The notes beneath the pieces were generated by a model. That model was not told the DNA's origin. It saw nothing but the letters and a program-made list of their open reading frames with translations, and ran no database searches. The translations under genes and the position numbers were made by a program. From Zingiber officinale (Eukaryota; Streptophyta; Magnoliopsida; Zingiberales; Zingiberaceae): 64,000 nt of DNA. The stretch spans positions 116,479,794 to 116,543,793 of the forward strand of contig NC_055991.1 in NCBI RefSeq assembly GCF_018446385.1. The letters run 5' to 3'. Positions 47,401 to 60,960 of this stretch are shown here, piece after piece; the first letter of the stretch is position 1; every line of letters begins with the position of its first letter.

Positions 47401-50400
47401 CGCCACTCTGATTTATTCCTTCCATTTCAATATATAAAAATTTAAGAATTGTGATACTGATGCAACTCTAAATCACAAGCACTTGAAAATTGAATTATTG
47501 CGCTTGATAGCAATACTTTGAGATGACTTGATATTCTGAATGAATTTCAAATCCAAAGTATACCGCTAACAGTAAAATAAATACATGAAAAAATAGTGCA
47601 TCAACCAAAAAAAAAATGAACATGGCATAGAGGTAGAACTCACCACCCAAAATGACTAACCATTAAGCCTAACAAGATCTCCAACTTGTCTGTGAGGAAC
47701 TAAAGGAGCTACCCCTGCTTACCACTAGCTAGACCTCTGACTCAACTATGAATTTGAGTAGCCCTGCCTCATTCAACGCATATTGGGTTCCTAGACTCAA
47801 ATAGAACTTGTGTTTCACTCAGCAAATTGCACGATGATGATGTTGATTCATAGCACCGGGCATCATTTTGCCTACCTGATGCCATCTCAAGCTTGGCCTA
47901 ACCCACAGCCCACTAAGGATTCAGCCCCATGAACTACTAAATCCCCTACTTGGCCATCTGAGACTAAAGGAGCTACACCCCAATAAAGAAGTAACGAAGC
48001 TTTGTTTGTTGAATGGAAATGTAAAACTTCATCATGGTAGCCTTATATCAAAACAATACAACACACAGCAATCATAGATGACATTTTTTTAAAATGTAAT
48101 ATTGTAATTATCTTTGAAGTTTTTCCAGTGACCAAAAATAAAGTTGATAAGAGATATCTCAAGACTTATTAGGTGCAAAGAATTTCTTGACTTTTTAGAG
48201 GTCAAGGATATCAAAATGGCCATGTTACTTGCAACTAACAATTTGTGGGGCACGATTAAGTGGTCCTATAATTTTGCGAATCCTATTTATTTGCAAGCGT
48301 CTCACCTTGTGAGAAGGGCATATATGTCATCGATAGAGAACCTCATTAGCTAAAAGTTGGGAAAGATATTTTTCCTAAGTATTTGGGTTAACTTTTCTAT
48401 TCACTTGTATTGATTATTTATTTGATAGATGAAGTATAAATTAAGATCAATCATCTTGACTGATCTATTCCTTAAGATGGTAAATTAAATTGAACTATGA
48501 ACTATCTTAATATAGGTAAGCCAACTGAAATCAACGTAATATCCCATGCGTTTATGTGTGTGTAAAAGAGGAAGGACTACATATGCATATGCAACCACCT
48601 GAGAAGCAATTTTAAGACAACACAACAACGGAAAGAACAACAAAGAAAAAGTCGTGAGCACCAACTCCTACCTATTCCAACCATAACTTTTATTCAAGGG
48701 TATCTCACTACTAAATCTTACGATCTTAAATAGTCTTCTTTAGTCTCTTTCACACCTTTATATCTAAATAATATAACAATCGAATCTCAATTTTCTTTAT
48801 TGATCCCTTGTCTAGTTGGATGCATAAAATTCTGAATTTATTTGAAAAGAATTATTCCTACAAAACCATTCATCAATTATACTTGCACTGCAATAATAGA
48901 AATGACTCGCAATTCATTATTCACACAGTTTTTGGATAATAAGATTATGTAGGAGATGGTTGAGTGGTTCAAGGAGTGACATTGGAATTGCTTGATTTAA
49001 TATGTAATCATGAATAATCATTGGCTAATAGACAATCCCATATTTTCTACCTATGGCTAGAAAAGAATTATATTTACTTTCTACAGATCCAGTAGACAGA
49101 GAAAGTTCAGTAAGGAACCAATTTATTTGACTTGGTATTCTATCAAATGAATGAATTATACTTAAAAATAAATGTTTGCTTAATTCATTTATATCTCCAA
49201 CAAAATGTTCAGGCTAGTCAATCATTAAGTAAACATTTTTATATAACAAAAAAAAACTATAAAACTAAAATTGATTAATTTCCATTTAATATATTTTTAA
49301 TCATGGAGCCAAATCCATTATAATGTGCAAAGGCACAATATATCATGTTCAATAAGTATAGAAAAGAATATCATAGAAACAAACATGTTATGCCAAACTA
49401 AATCAGGTAGAGTACAAAATAAGGGAAAAATTTGAACTGGAAACTGCAAGCACAGAAGTCCATACAAGCAGAAGACTTGGTCCAATCCCTTTATAAAGTG
49501 CTTGCCATCCTTCCTCTTTTAAAATGGTCCTCAAAGCATCTGACCTTAGATAATAAGTAGGTGTATGTGTAAGCAACTTTTATATACCTTAGAATGACTG
49601 CAACATGGTAACTAAAGTAGAATATATAACCACAAAACCGAGACATTAAGCAAACTAAGAAATAATATAGCAGCTTTGCAAAAGACGCCTTTTTTTTTTT
49701 AAAGTTGGTTAACATAGCCTTAGCAAGAATTTTCCTAATTTAAGAAACTTTTTTCCACCCCAACAAAGGTTGCAAAATGCTAGAAATGCATACTTGCAAA
49801 CCAACTCTAAAGCAATAAAAGCATTTCATAAAATTACATAAGCACATTTGCCTAAACACTAAGTGAATTGCTCATCCATAGTCTTATATTCAGCATAGAT
49901 ATTAGCCAAATATAAAAATGTTAAACAAAAAAAAATTATATATTGCAAGTATGCAATATTTGAAAAGGACAATCTTAATATCATAGCAAGTCCAATATCA
50001 CTCAATTCTCAATGAAGAGAACATACTAGAAAATCCTGACTAGGTTCGCAAAATATAAAAATGTTAAACAAAAAAACTATATATTGCAAGTATCAATATT
50101 TGAAAAGGACAATTTTAATATCATAGCAAGTCCAATATCACTCAATTCTCAAGGAAGAGAACATACCGGAAAATCCTGAATAGGTCCGATAACCATGGTA
50201 AGGAGTTTGGAGCTGCAGTCGTGTTTTTACAAGCCAAATAGGATTGGTAAACAAAGAAACCTGCAGTGCCAGAAGAGTGTTTGTCATGTAATAAAAGTCT
50301 GCCAGTCTATAACTGCAGTGAAAATCTAATTTAGATATTTGAATTATTGATAATATCACGTCAATCACAGATGGGCACTATAGAATCAAAGAAGTGTACA

Positions 50401-53400
50401 TCAAATATAATGAACAAGATAGCTAACATCCTAAAATAATAAAGGAACTCTGAAGTTACCACTTTCATCACAGGAACCGAAGAAACAGAAACCATTGACA
50501 GTGGAGGGATGGGCAAGGAAAGCCCACTCGGTATTTGATCTTAACAAACAATACTGATCTTTCACAGGAATCTTATGTCAACTTGTTCAGATCCTCACTT
50601 TAATACACAAGGAGTGATACAATTTAGTTTTTCTAAGACTGTAGCAGAAAGGTACCTTGGCAGCCAGAGGAATAACATTCATCAATTTCATAAAACCTTA
50701 TACACATTGGATAAATTATGTGATCAACACAGATCACATAATTTCCATCAAACACTTTCCCTCCACACAGGAACTCAGTTCTCTTTTTTTTCTTAGCAGT
50801 TGAGACGAGTAGGAAATAGGGAATTCAACACAATGATTTGGATGAAGAGCTGCGAAAAGGTTAGTAAGCCAATGAGACACTCCAGCAAGTTATCCAACCT
50901 TGAGCACCAAGAAGAAAGCACCACTCAAGGGGACAAAAACTCTTTTCCCTAGCAATTATCATTTCCTGACTGATAATTGCACAAAAAAGGGGACTGAAAG
51001 GGAGAAATTCTTAAAGGAAGAACATGAATCTTGTCTCACTTCCACTGACTACTTAAAGGAAGAACAATTAAAATTTTGCCACAATTTCTCCTATCAAAAT
51101 TGGGTGAAAGAGGATGAAGGAACAATGTTTGGCAAATTACTATTTTATACTTGGTAAGTTATCAAAATTACCCTTCTGTTTGGCACAACTTCTCCTTTTT
51201 GGCTCTTTTTCATTTTAGGAAGACAGAACATTATCATGAATTATTTTTTGTATAGCACAATTTTTCGTTTTTTCTTCGCTGCTTGTGTTTTTGCCTCACC
51301 AATATTACTATTTTTTACGCAATAAACATGAAGGAGAATGAGATTTCTTTATGGGTAAAATGGATATTTCCTTTTCTATAAAAAGGGCAGCCCGGTGCAC
51401 GAAGCTCCCGCCATGTGGGGTCCCGGGAAAGGAAACATTGTACGCAACCTTACCTTGCTTTTTACAAGAGGCTGTTTTTTGGATTCGAACCCATGACCTT
51501 TTGGTCACAAAGCAACAACTTTACCGTTGCACCAAGGCTCCCCTTCGATATTTCCTTTTCTATGCAAGTAGATAAAGGAACGAGCTAAATACTCACATTC
51601 TTTCCCTTTGTATTTCTTTTTTCCAAACAGACAAATTTTAGTACCCCTTATTTCTTCTCCTTTTCCCTCCACCTTCCACTCCTTTCCTCCCCTCCCTTAC
51701 CCTTTCCTTCCTTCTCAGTAGATGGAGCATAAGTCTGCTAGCTACAATATTATTCTCAAGTTACATCCACATACATTCTATTGCTTACAACAAATGAAAT
51801 CACTTTCATTAATCATGAGCTAGCCTCACAAACAATCCAATTTTCAGCTTTTTGCAACAGCAAAGATCATGGTAAGGCCAGCAAAATCCTTAATCAATTA
51901 CTGAATCAACAAAAAAAAGGATATTTTTTTGTCAAAAAAATAAAAAAGCAAAAACCATTTCCTACTGGTCTTCACACAAAGGATCATCCTATATCTATAT
52001 GGCATGTTTACAATCAGTAAGTCTGAGAATGACAACAATGTTATTTGGTAATCTCTACATTCAAACATAGCATCTTATTTTACAAAAAGAACAAAAAATC
52101 TTGATCATACATGATAAGGTATGCTAAGCTAAAATGCTGAGATAATAGATAGTATTGTTGCAGAATATCACTGACCAGACAATTTCAAGATAGCAATTAC
52201 AGCACTTACCATAGCACCAGCTTCTGCAGCAGAAACAAGATGATAAAGAGGGGTGAGATGCTCATCATTCCCTCTTAGGTACATACTCTTTGCCCTGCTA
52301 TAACTGAAAAAAGAAGGAACAAGATGTCATTGAGAAAGGGAAAAAACAATATATTGAACAAGTCCAAGTAAGAACTGAATATTAGTCTATCATAATTCTC
52401 ATATACGCTTGATGAGAAGATAAAAGGCAATTTTCATGAATCATGACATTAGAATACATGAGAACAGAAAGAGAACTGCATGTTTTACTTCTTAAATGGT
52501 TAATATGAAAGGCTCTTCAGCAATTTTCACCTAGCAATCATCATATGTTTTAAAGTAAGCAATGCTTAAAACTTTTTGTCTTAATTTGAAATAATTAGGT
52601 TTCTATTTTTTTCCCCAATGCTACAATATTGTCAATGCATGCTTTCACTAGACAATGACCCTGCTCATTATGAAAACAGTACAAAATATTCTTTAAAAAA
52701 TATAAATATGTTTTATTTCATTAGCATTGTTGTTGTTGCTGCTGCTGCTATTAATGGAATGCATTATTTAAAGTTGAAGGATTCAACTTAATTTGATGTT
52801 TAGAAGAAAAAAATCATTTCATGGTGGTAAAAAGCTATAATATCTTCATAAAGATTTTAAAGTGATGTTTTTTGTAATTACACAGAGTTATACTTCATAT
52901 TTATCTATTGAATAATTCTTTTCTTAGTAGTTTTCTATAACTTATCAAAATTTTATAATTAATTTAAATAACTAATTTTCTCATACGTCAAACAATGTTA
53001 TATAATTCTTTAATAATTCATATAAAATAATTATTCTAACTCAATTATATTCTTAATTTTTATGTATAAAATAGAAAGAAAAGAACATATACTTTATCTA
53101 TTGATTGTGTAAAGAAACAAATAGAGCAACTGAACATACCATATAAATAAAATACAAAATTTCCCTAATACATAAGACATATTAGTACATAATTATAAAA
53201 ATAGTATTGTATATAATTTATTGAAATTCACCTACTAATTATATTTCTTAATATTAATATCTATTTAATAATTAATTGATATTTGCTAATAATTATTTTT
53301 TTATGCCAAAATAGTGTACAATGTAGAATATTATGGAAAAAACACAAGTTGTTCAATTAGGACGTAAAGTAATTAAAATTAATTGCATCGAGCAGCAAAT

Positions 53401-56330
53401 GTTAGCAGAGATGAAAGGTTATGGTGACATGAACATTTTACAATTTATTCACAAGATCTTAACCAAAACTAAACTTATTTAGTTGGCATGAAAATTGGGA
53501 ATGAAAGAATAATATGACCAGTTATTTTAAAAGAGCTTCAAATGCATAGTTAGCACCAATTAGGAGGTCAAGTTGATGAGCATAGCTTATTTATATATAA
53601 ATATATAAATCATTGAACTCTCTCTCACTGTCTCTCTTTATAAAGAGTTGGTGATTGTGAAATGTAGTGTGCATGCATAAATATCCACCACATATTGCTT
53701 CCAGCATGGTGACTCAGTATTGCAAGCGCCTAGTTCTGTTCATGCCTTTGATTTCAACTGATGAGTCAGCCATTATCAAGGTAACCTGACCCTTTTCCAC
53801 TGCAGTATCCATATTTATCATTGCATCAACCACTTAAAGATGTTTAATTATTTCATGTTGCTAACCTAATCCTATAATCATTACCTACCAATCTGCTGGA
53901 ATGTGAGAATGATTATTTGTTTGCAACCGATTCAAGCATTGATGTGAAGTTCACTTTCAAAAAATCAACACCCAAGTTCTGTAATCCTTAATTAATGTCA
54001 GCTCAGGCAATGCAACAGGCATAGAATAGGGGGAAGACAGTTTGGTTCAGCTAATTAGGCATGTTTGGAATTTTGGGTCTAGATAATCAGAAACATTGAA
54101 GGAACAACTATCGGAAGGGCACTAAGATTGTTATTTTAGGTCTTTTTACAGCATTATATTGGGAAGCCAAATCTAAACAGTACAATTTATTTTGTGCATG
54201 ATAAGAGACAAATCTACACTATTGACAACCTAAAACTGATTTGGTTCCAACAGTATATCTTGATCAACTTTTAAGTACAAAGCTTAACAATATCCTAATA
54301 AATGCGCAAAGATCAATATCAATGGAAGTCAAAAAAGTTGCTTCTAATTTAACGGATCAAGTCACACTTGCAAGGTCAGAAATAGAGATTTATGAAACTA
54401 ACTACTATTTTGATGTTTATTTGATTGTAATACCTCCATTATAGTATAATCCTTATCAAATCAACAAAATTCTAATATATATCCAACCTATCTAATAGTG
54501 ATCAAAAGAATATATAGTTCTTTCTCTTTAAATTTGATTAGATTTACAAAAGAATATGAAGCCTTGTAAATTTTGAGAAAATAATGTGTCAGATACTCAC
54601 CATACCACACAAATGTTTAAAACCAACCAGTGAGTATTAAAGGTCTTCGAGTATAAGAATTATTTAAAATATATTCAGATTTTGAATTTGTATCAATCCA
54701 TAATCTTTCAACCTCACCTCATTTGAGTCTACTATCACACACATGTATATGAATTGTCTACATTGATGCAATTCACATGAGTCACTGATTCTCAAATCAT
54801 CAACCATTGTGGGTTGTGACATATATACTAAAACAAGATATCATAAACATAAATATATAGCCACACTTACAAAAAGAAGTAAAGCCCCCATGAAACAGTT
54901 GACCCAAAAACAGCTGGAAAAAATCCTGCATATAGGCCTCTGACTCCCTACAAAAATGCAAAATCTGATTAGCCATAAGATAATTACTTTATAGTATGTA
55001 ATTACTTCATTGTATGCAAGTTAAATTAAGTACAGTTAATCTAAGGAAACAAATTACTTGAGTTTGAGTAAAATTAATGCTAACAGTTCACAATTAGAAA
55101 TTTCAGTGGCTGATCATTTTATCCATAACAGTTATTATCACACCAAAATACGTGTAATGCTCTCCAAAGTAATTGCCTCAAACTATGTGTTTAAACTAGA
55201 TATTGAATAAATATATTTAAAATTTGGAATATGAGATATCATAATTTAAGTGATGAGTAAAAGTGTTATAAAAAATATTTTAAAAAAACACTTTTAAAAG
55301 GAGAAATTGTTCACCAATAGTTCTGTTTTTACAATACCTGTACCAAGTTTTATTAAATTGTCTATCTTCATAGTTTGAAAAAATATACACATTCTTCTAT
55401 AATTTTTAACTGCTCTAACTAAGGAAGCCTTCCCATAGCCCATAGGCAAGGATGATCAAGGCTAGTTGTTGTAATGATTGTGAGGAATAAAGCAATTGAT
55501 TGTATATGTAGCATTTAGCATTGTAAGTGGATTGCGTTGCATGACGGGAATGAAGTGATTGCAGATAGCCTCTGCAATATGGCAATGCCAGTGAGTTTAG
55601 TTCTTTCGTGTTGTAATATTCACTGGCAAAAAATTGAAATGAACACTTTTTTCACTCAAATGTACACAGTTTTTTCGTGCACAGTAGATTCCTTCAACTT
55701 TGAAGTAATCAATACATTGAATTTTAGATATGTGTTCAAGAAACAGTATGCGACCAGGTTCCCCTACATGCAAAATGCTGCCTACATGGGCTTGGTACCA
55801 ACTCTTAATTCGTTAGAAGAAGCTCTGATACGAAAAATAAATTAAGGTTTGTTGAACCATTCAATCCAACCCTAAACTATTTATCTAAATCTTAGCAGTT
55901 AACGATGACCAAAGTTTATAAATAAATTCTATCACCCTAGAATATTCCACCAAGTTTTGGCTAGTTTATAGTCATAAACACATTCCTAAGAAGCAAAAGA
56001 TTTAAGAAGGAACAAATGATAGGAACGGAGAACAAAAATAGCCAACCTCTGTTCGAGCAATAGAGTATAAAGCGTGCGCAGTGTTATTGTAGAGCGGAAG
56101 ATGGGAAGCCCGTCCGTCGGTCACTAATGAAGAGAAAGGAAATGATCAACTAAAGCGACAGAAAAGCTCCAATATTGCCGGAGTAGGACGAATAGTGAGG
56201 GAGGACCACCCTGGAAGCGGGTGCGGACTACGTCGAGAGGATGAAGCGCAGCAACGGTCGCAAAACCGGCGCCGGCGCCGGCAACGGCGTTCTCCCACTT
56301 CCACCGCTCCGATTCGTCCCCAAGCGGCAT
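44473..56330 (-). CDS. FOLT1: Folate transporter 1-like mitochondrial carrier family protein
   Basis: Predicted plastid-envelope folate carrier of the SLC25 fold, six membrane helices in three repeats. Eleven exons (minus): 56330-56210, 56123-56047, 54947-54871, 52303-52210, 50260-50167, 49539-49466, 46998-46888, 45371-45300, 45192-45172, 45009-44942, 44605-44473. They sum to 942 bases, 313 residues, all phases consistent. Repeat signatures: HPLDVVRTRFQ (exon 1), TNPIWLVKTRLQ (exon 5, Trp for the usual acid), TYPYQVIRSRLQ (exons 8-9, Gln variant). The odd second and third signatures are typical of the FOLT/NAD/pyrimidine branch. The C-terminus NIPASSITFVVYENVLRIL is conserved. ATG 56330 is the only in-frame ATG; the codon 30 bases upstream is GTG. 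The ninth exon is only 21 nt. The intron after exon 8 begins GC (CAG|GCAAGC). Introns reach about 3.6 kb and hold SINEs and a LINE scrap. Confidence 0.93.
45845..46445 (-). mobile_element. LINE (RTE-like) 3' fragment in a FOLT1 intron
   Basis: The sequence resembles, from memory, the degenerate 3' part of plant RTE-type LINEs read on the minus strand (segments around 46020-46080, 46190-46280 and the tail near 45850). All frames are broken and the ends are not exact. A repeat-library search would decide. Confidence 0.4.
46487..46658 (+). mobile_element. Au-type SINE in a FOLT1 intron
   Basis: tRNA-like head GGGGAGCCTTGGCGCAACGG, box B GGGTTCGAATCC, conserved end CACCGGGCTGCCC plus a T run. 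The target duplication TAGATAGTATAACTA is exact (46472-46486 and 46659-46673), so this is a fairly recent insertion. It is antisense to the host transcript. Confidence 0.93.
51380..51546 (-). mobile_element. Au-type SINE in a FOLT1 intron, sense to the gene
   Basis: Same family as the 46487 copy, reversed. The minus strand starts GGGGAGCCTTGG, carries a box B GGGTTCGAATCC-like motif, and ends with GGGCTGCCC and a T run. The exact 17-bp duplication GATATTTCCTTTTCTAT lies at 51363-51379 and 51547-51563. Confidence 0.93.
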
Positions 56331-56464
56331 GGACCCGATCTCCGTCGAAGCAAGCCGCACATCACCAACTTCTTAAATCTATCGTCGAAGACCAGATCCG
56401 AACGATCTTCGAAATCTATCGTAGAAGACCATATTCAAATTCGGCCCTAAACCCTAAAAACATA

Positions 56465-56982
56465 TGATATGGCATGGCTAAAGCCCAAAGCCCATTACTG
56501 CTGGAGGGTAAAAAAGGAAGATCCAATCAGTCCAGTTTGTATTTTTTCGTGTAATAGCGTTTGAGGTCTCGTGCCGGCCGGTACTCTCGAGTGCGTCATC
56601 AATAGCTATTCCATTTGTAGAGGTACTTTATGGTATTTAGGAAAAAAAATTAAATGTTCATCATTAAAATCAAATAGACATCCCATTTAAAATGTCATGT
56701 CAAAATACTTTTATAATTATCTAATTATTCGGCCGTATGAAAATTAATATTTGATCATTCAACAGAAGTTAGATGTTAACTTCTGTAACATGTAGAAGCC
56801 AGTAACTTAATGAGCATTTGACTTTTAATAAAATATACTAATCTAATATTTTTATTAATTTGGGGCACCATTTTAATTTTTTCCCCTAGTATTTATATAT
56901 TTCGAGGAGAGGGGAAATCAATTTTATTGAATCTTGTTTAGAATATACTAATGAAAATACATGTGAAATTATGATACAGCCA
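56465..56982. other. Intergenic DNA upstream of FOLT1
   Basis: AT-rich, no gene. 56331-56460 is probably FOLT1 leader and promoter; the CTTCGAAAT/CGTCGAAGA repeats there give short, meaningless plus-strand frames. Confidence 0.5.
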
Positions 56983-56990
56983 ACTTTAAG

Positions 56991-57496
56991 TAGGGGTGTC
57001 AAAAATGAACCTGACCCGACGACCCAACTCGAGTCGACCCGAAAAAAATCGGGTTCGGGTTGGACATTTTCAGGTTCGGGTCGGGTTCGGGTTGGAGGGT
57101 TGGAGAGTAAATGAGTCTCGGGTTGGGTCGGGTTGGGTTCGGGTTGACCCGGGTTGACTTAAATATAGGGTTTTGTGGGTTTTTTTGGGGTTAAATCAAA
57201 TTTTATTTTAAAAATTTAGATGTTTTTATGTATATTAATATCATGTTTGTATGATAATGATGGAATATTGAGATAAAAGTGAAGAATTATAGGGAAAATA
57301 GTCCAAAAAAGTCATTTTGAATCGGATTTTCGGGTTATATGGGTCGGGTTCGGGTTGATCGGGTTGGTCGGGTTCGGGTTCGGGTTGAGGTGTTTTGGGT
57401 TGAACTCGGGTTCGGGTCGGGTTCGGGTTGGATTATAAAAAAAAAAAAACTCAACCCGACCCAACCCGACTCGATCCACCCGAATTGACACCCCTA
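56991..57496. mobile_element. hAT-type MITE with GGGTTC-rich arms
   Basis: The element is 506 bp with ends TAGGGGTGTCAA and its complement TTGACACCCCTA. It is flanked by an exact 8-bp duplication ACTTTAAG (56983-56990, 57497-57504), diagnostic of hAT elements. Both arms are built of degenerate GGGTTCGGGT/GGGTCGGGTT units, sense on both sides except at the last 50 bases. It is non-coding. Confidence 0.93.
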
Positions 57497-57504
57497 ACTT
57501 TAAG

Positions 57505-59761
57505 TCATATCATGACCTTAATTCTCTAAATGCTTCTCTATTTTTTCAACTTAAAAATACAAAATTATACATCGAATACACGCAGAAATAAAAATAAATG
57601 TTACATTTCTTTATGCAACCAACCAGCTCTGAATATGGGGATTATAACATTTTTTAACAAAAGATAGATCTAATATCTTATTAATTTTTTTAGTGTCGAT
57701 CCTATAGATATAAAGAGAAGTACATATGAATATATAGATCATAAACACATGATGAAATAAACTCCAGATCATTCATTTCTAAAAATCGATCGTTGACCAT
57801 TACGTCAGAAATATCGTATATATACCATCCACGTTAGGCTATGTGGACAATTATAATATTTTTAAAACTTCTAATGAAAGGTGTCGTAAGACCAAACAGA
57901 TCCACGAAAACCAAGGGTGAAGTATTTGATGGAGATCAAGAAAGTAATCTTTATACTAAATGCAGCCCTCGCAAGTCGCAAACGTGCTTCGTTCTTTGAT
58001 TCAGTGATTGGTTCTTTTAATTGCTTTCTTGACTCCCTCCAAGTTTGTGTATGCATTTTTTGAATTTTAGGTTGGAATTGCTAAGCTTGGTTTTGTAAAT
58101 ATTCGTCTACCAAACAACATAAAATTCTCATGGTCCTTGTGTCAACAATAAGATACCATTATGAATCTAATGAATAAAAAAAATAGATTTTGCTGAAGAA
58201 GTAGATCAACGAAATGAAGAAAACCACAAAGAATGGTGACATATCCGGTGTTGTTGATATCAACAGCAAGGATCATGTTCCCGGAAAGTATTATAAAAAA
58301 TTTTCATCGACCATCAAAATAAATCCAAGAAACAATAAATGGTTCGACAATAACAGCTAGATTTTCTAGAATTAATGGACAAATGTCCTTGTTAAAAATT
58401 GACATTAGTTATTTTTTTTAATGAAAGAGTACATATATATAATTAAAAATCATACAAGAATGAATGATATCACTAGTCACTATTTGTCATGTTCAGACAT
58501 TTGCCGTTTGGAGAGAATACTCATGGCACCGTCGAACAATTAGTGTAGGCACATTACACCAACCTTACATCACTGTTGAACACAATCAAAGACAAAATAC
58601 AATCACACACACAATAACAACTCTCATCGTTGGCACTAATACAGTGTCATCAATGTCTTATGATCCCATCCGACCACGACTTTTCCTCTGTGTCGGCCAT
58701 AATTCCCAGTCACATCCCAAGAAACCAACCACATTCAAGAAGTCCGACAACCCTCTGAGCTCGGTAAAGATCACACCACCTCCCGAGCTCAACCCATCCT
58801 CTACCAGATCTATGATATAAGCAGAGCTTCGGCCACCTAAGCTCCTCCGTGAAGGACACAACTCAAACAAAGAGGGCAACTCTATGTAGACAGTCTTTAG
58901 AGATTGAGCCCGAGTGTTTCGTGATTCATCCATGTGTATAGTCTCTTGCGGCAGCACCCCATTTCCCCTTCTAATCGGTAGCAAACTCCCCCTTAAAAAA
59001 AAAAACCCCATCTCTCCCCTCGCCGACAACGTCTACTATAACTAGTTGAAAATCTGAGCAGGGGTCCCCTTCGCCGGTGACTGAGCGAGGTGTCACCATC
59101 GAAGAAGATGACTGATTCCAGTGAGGGTTAGTCCAAGAGCTCATAGGTTGTGGATTCAAGCAAGAACCCAACATCCTCAACCCATAAATCCTCCATATGA
59201 TCCATCTTGTCTTCTCTTACCTATCGGTTATGAGTGGAAGATTTGAAATCCAAAATTTAAATTTCAAAACCCAAATCCAAACTCCCTCTCCACCCCAAAT
59301 TTGAATTTTGAAATTCCCTCTCCCAACTCCGCCGATCACACTTTCCGAGGTGTCCTCAAGGCCATTTCCTCCCAAACTTATCGGAGATCACCCCAAAACC
59401 TGCAGGTCACCAAAAAATTGCCACCGTCCCACCATTTGAAAATCCTACCTTCTCCCCTGTCGATGAGCACCGTAGCAACCCAAACTACTACTCTTCCTAC
59501 TAGTCTTTGTTCATATCACCGGGATAGCCAGTGGTCATGTTGGTGTCACTATTGCTTTACCACTTGTGCTATGCCCCGGAGGAACCACCTCAACATCATA
59601 AGTATTATTGATTATATTAAGTTAAATAAAAATGATTTAAATGAAGCACAAATTTCTCGACAAAAAAGGTGCCTAGTGGATTGACAATATCCTCAATCCC
59701 AGCCAAATACTTGGAACTTAAATCCACCTCTATGATTGAGACATAATAATCAGATACATAT
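57505..59761. other. Intergenic stretch, no recognised gene
   Basis: A GC-richer part at 58640-59200 has a minus-strand frame with Ser/Leu-rich content that I do not recognise and no supporting splice pattern; it may be transposon-derived. The rest is AT-rich. Confidence 0.45.
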
Positions 59762-60900
59762 TGTTGGTGCAGGAAGCATCGAAAAATAACAATTAACCTA
59801 TAGCGTTTCGATATTTGATAATATAACAAGGTATGATCAAATTGATCAAGGGTTGATCCAAATAAGTCTTGATGTTTAAAAGCGAGTGAAGTCTAGTCAG
59901 GTCAAAGTTGGCCAGATGACTAATAAGGACAAGTCTAGTCAGGACCAGATGACTAGCAGAGGAAGTCAAAATTGAAAGTTAGGCAAAGAAAAGTCCTAGT
60001 GAGTGAAGCTAGGAGATGAAAGTCTTAGTGAGTGAAACTATGTCCTAGTGAGTGATGCTAGGAGATGAAAGTCCTAGTGAGTAAAGTTATATCCTAGTGA
60101 GTGAAGCTAGACAGTAAAAATCCTAGTAAGTGAAATCAGGTGGTGGAAGTCTCAGTGAGTGAAACTAAACAGTAGAGATCCCAAAGAGTAAGCCTTATAT
60201 GGTAAAGCCTAGTAGGTCGGGTAAACTTACAAAAGTGTGGCTTGATCCTAAGGGATTGACTTTTAGGTGGCAAACTTAGAGGAGGGACTTTCAAGCAAAA
60301 GATAAGTCAAATATGTCAAGTATACTTACAGGATTAAGAATTAGGTTGTTTGTTTGTTGTTATATGATTGTTTTGCAGGAACCTGGAGCTGGAAGTAAAA
60401 CAGAGAGTAGACAAACGTAAATGGGTGAACTAGACTTGACTCAGGTCGAACTGGACCCAACCTATTCGGTAGACTGACTGGGGTTCAGTCCAGATTATTG
60501 AGTTGTCAGAAATATTGATATGAAAGATAATGTAGCAAAAGTTCTGATTTATCTTTATGATTTGGATAAGAATAAAGATAAGTCAAATGATGTAAATGGA
60601 GATAAGGCTTGATCCAGATATGGTTTCATCTAGATAAGAGTTGATCCAGATAAGAATCTGATCCAACTCTATAAAATGAGATGAAGGCTCTACGTTCAGC
60701 ATCAACAATTCTTCTACCACTCTATCTTTGTGATTAAAAGAAAAGACAACGAGACAAAACTCTACGAGCAAGGAAGCTCCAAGAGGAATGTACAACACTT
60801 AAGACTTTCGGATCGACCGCTATCTATTTACCAGCTTTGTTTTAATTTATAATATTTTCTTATGCTCGTTAAACTCTAAGACAGATTTCTTCGCCATCAG
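59762..60900 (+). mobile_element. SIRE-like copia LTR relic (fossil)
   Basis: Starts TGTTGGTGCAGG and contains several degenerate copies of GTCCTAGTGAGTGAAGCTAG between 59995 and 60180, a pattern I associate with large copia LTRs of monocots. The 3' end is uncertain (about 60890-60960). No internal region is recognised. Target duplication not established. It is probably a solo or truncated LTR, degraded. Confidence 0.6.
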
Positions 60901-60960
60901 AAAATTCCAGAAAGAAGACCACTAGTGGATGGACACTTCTCATGATTAGACCTTGAACAT

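Noticed and set aside
55537-55845. 102-codon plus-strand frame inside a FOLT1 intron
   Set aside because: No recognisable domain, antisense to the host gene, ordinary intron composition.
56331-56360. Start of FOLT1 ten codons upstream of 56330
   Set aside because: The codon at 56360 is GTG, not ATG. No in-frame ATG is seen upstream.
59762-60900. GTCCTAGTGAGTGAAG repeats as a novel regulatory array
   Set aside because: The pattern fits internal repeats of large copia LTRs, and the TGTTGGTGCAGG start supports an LTR.
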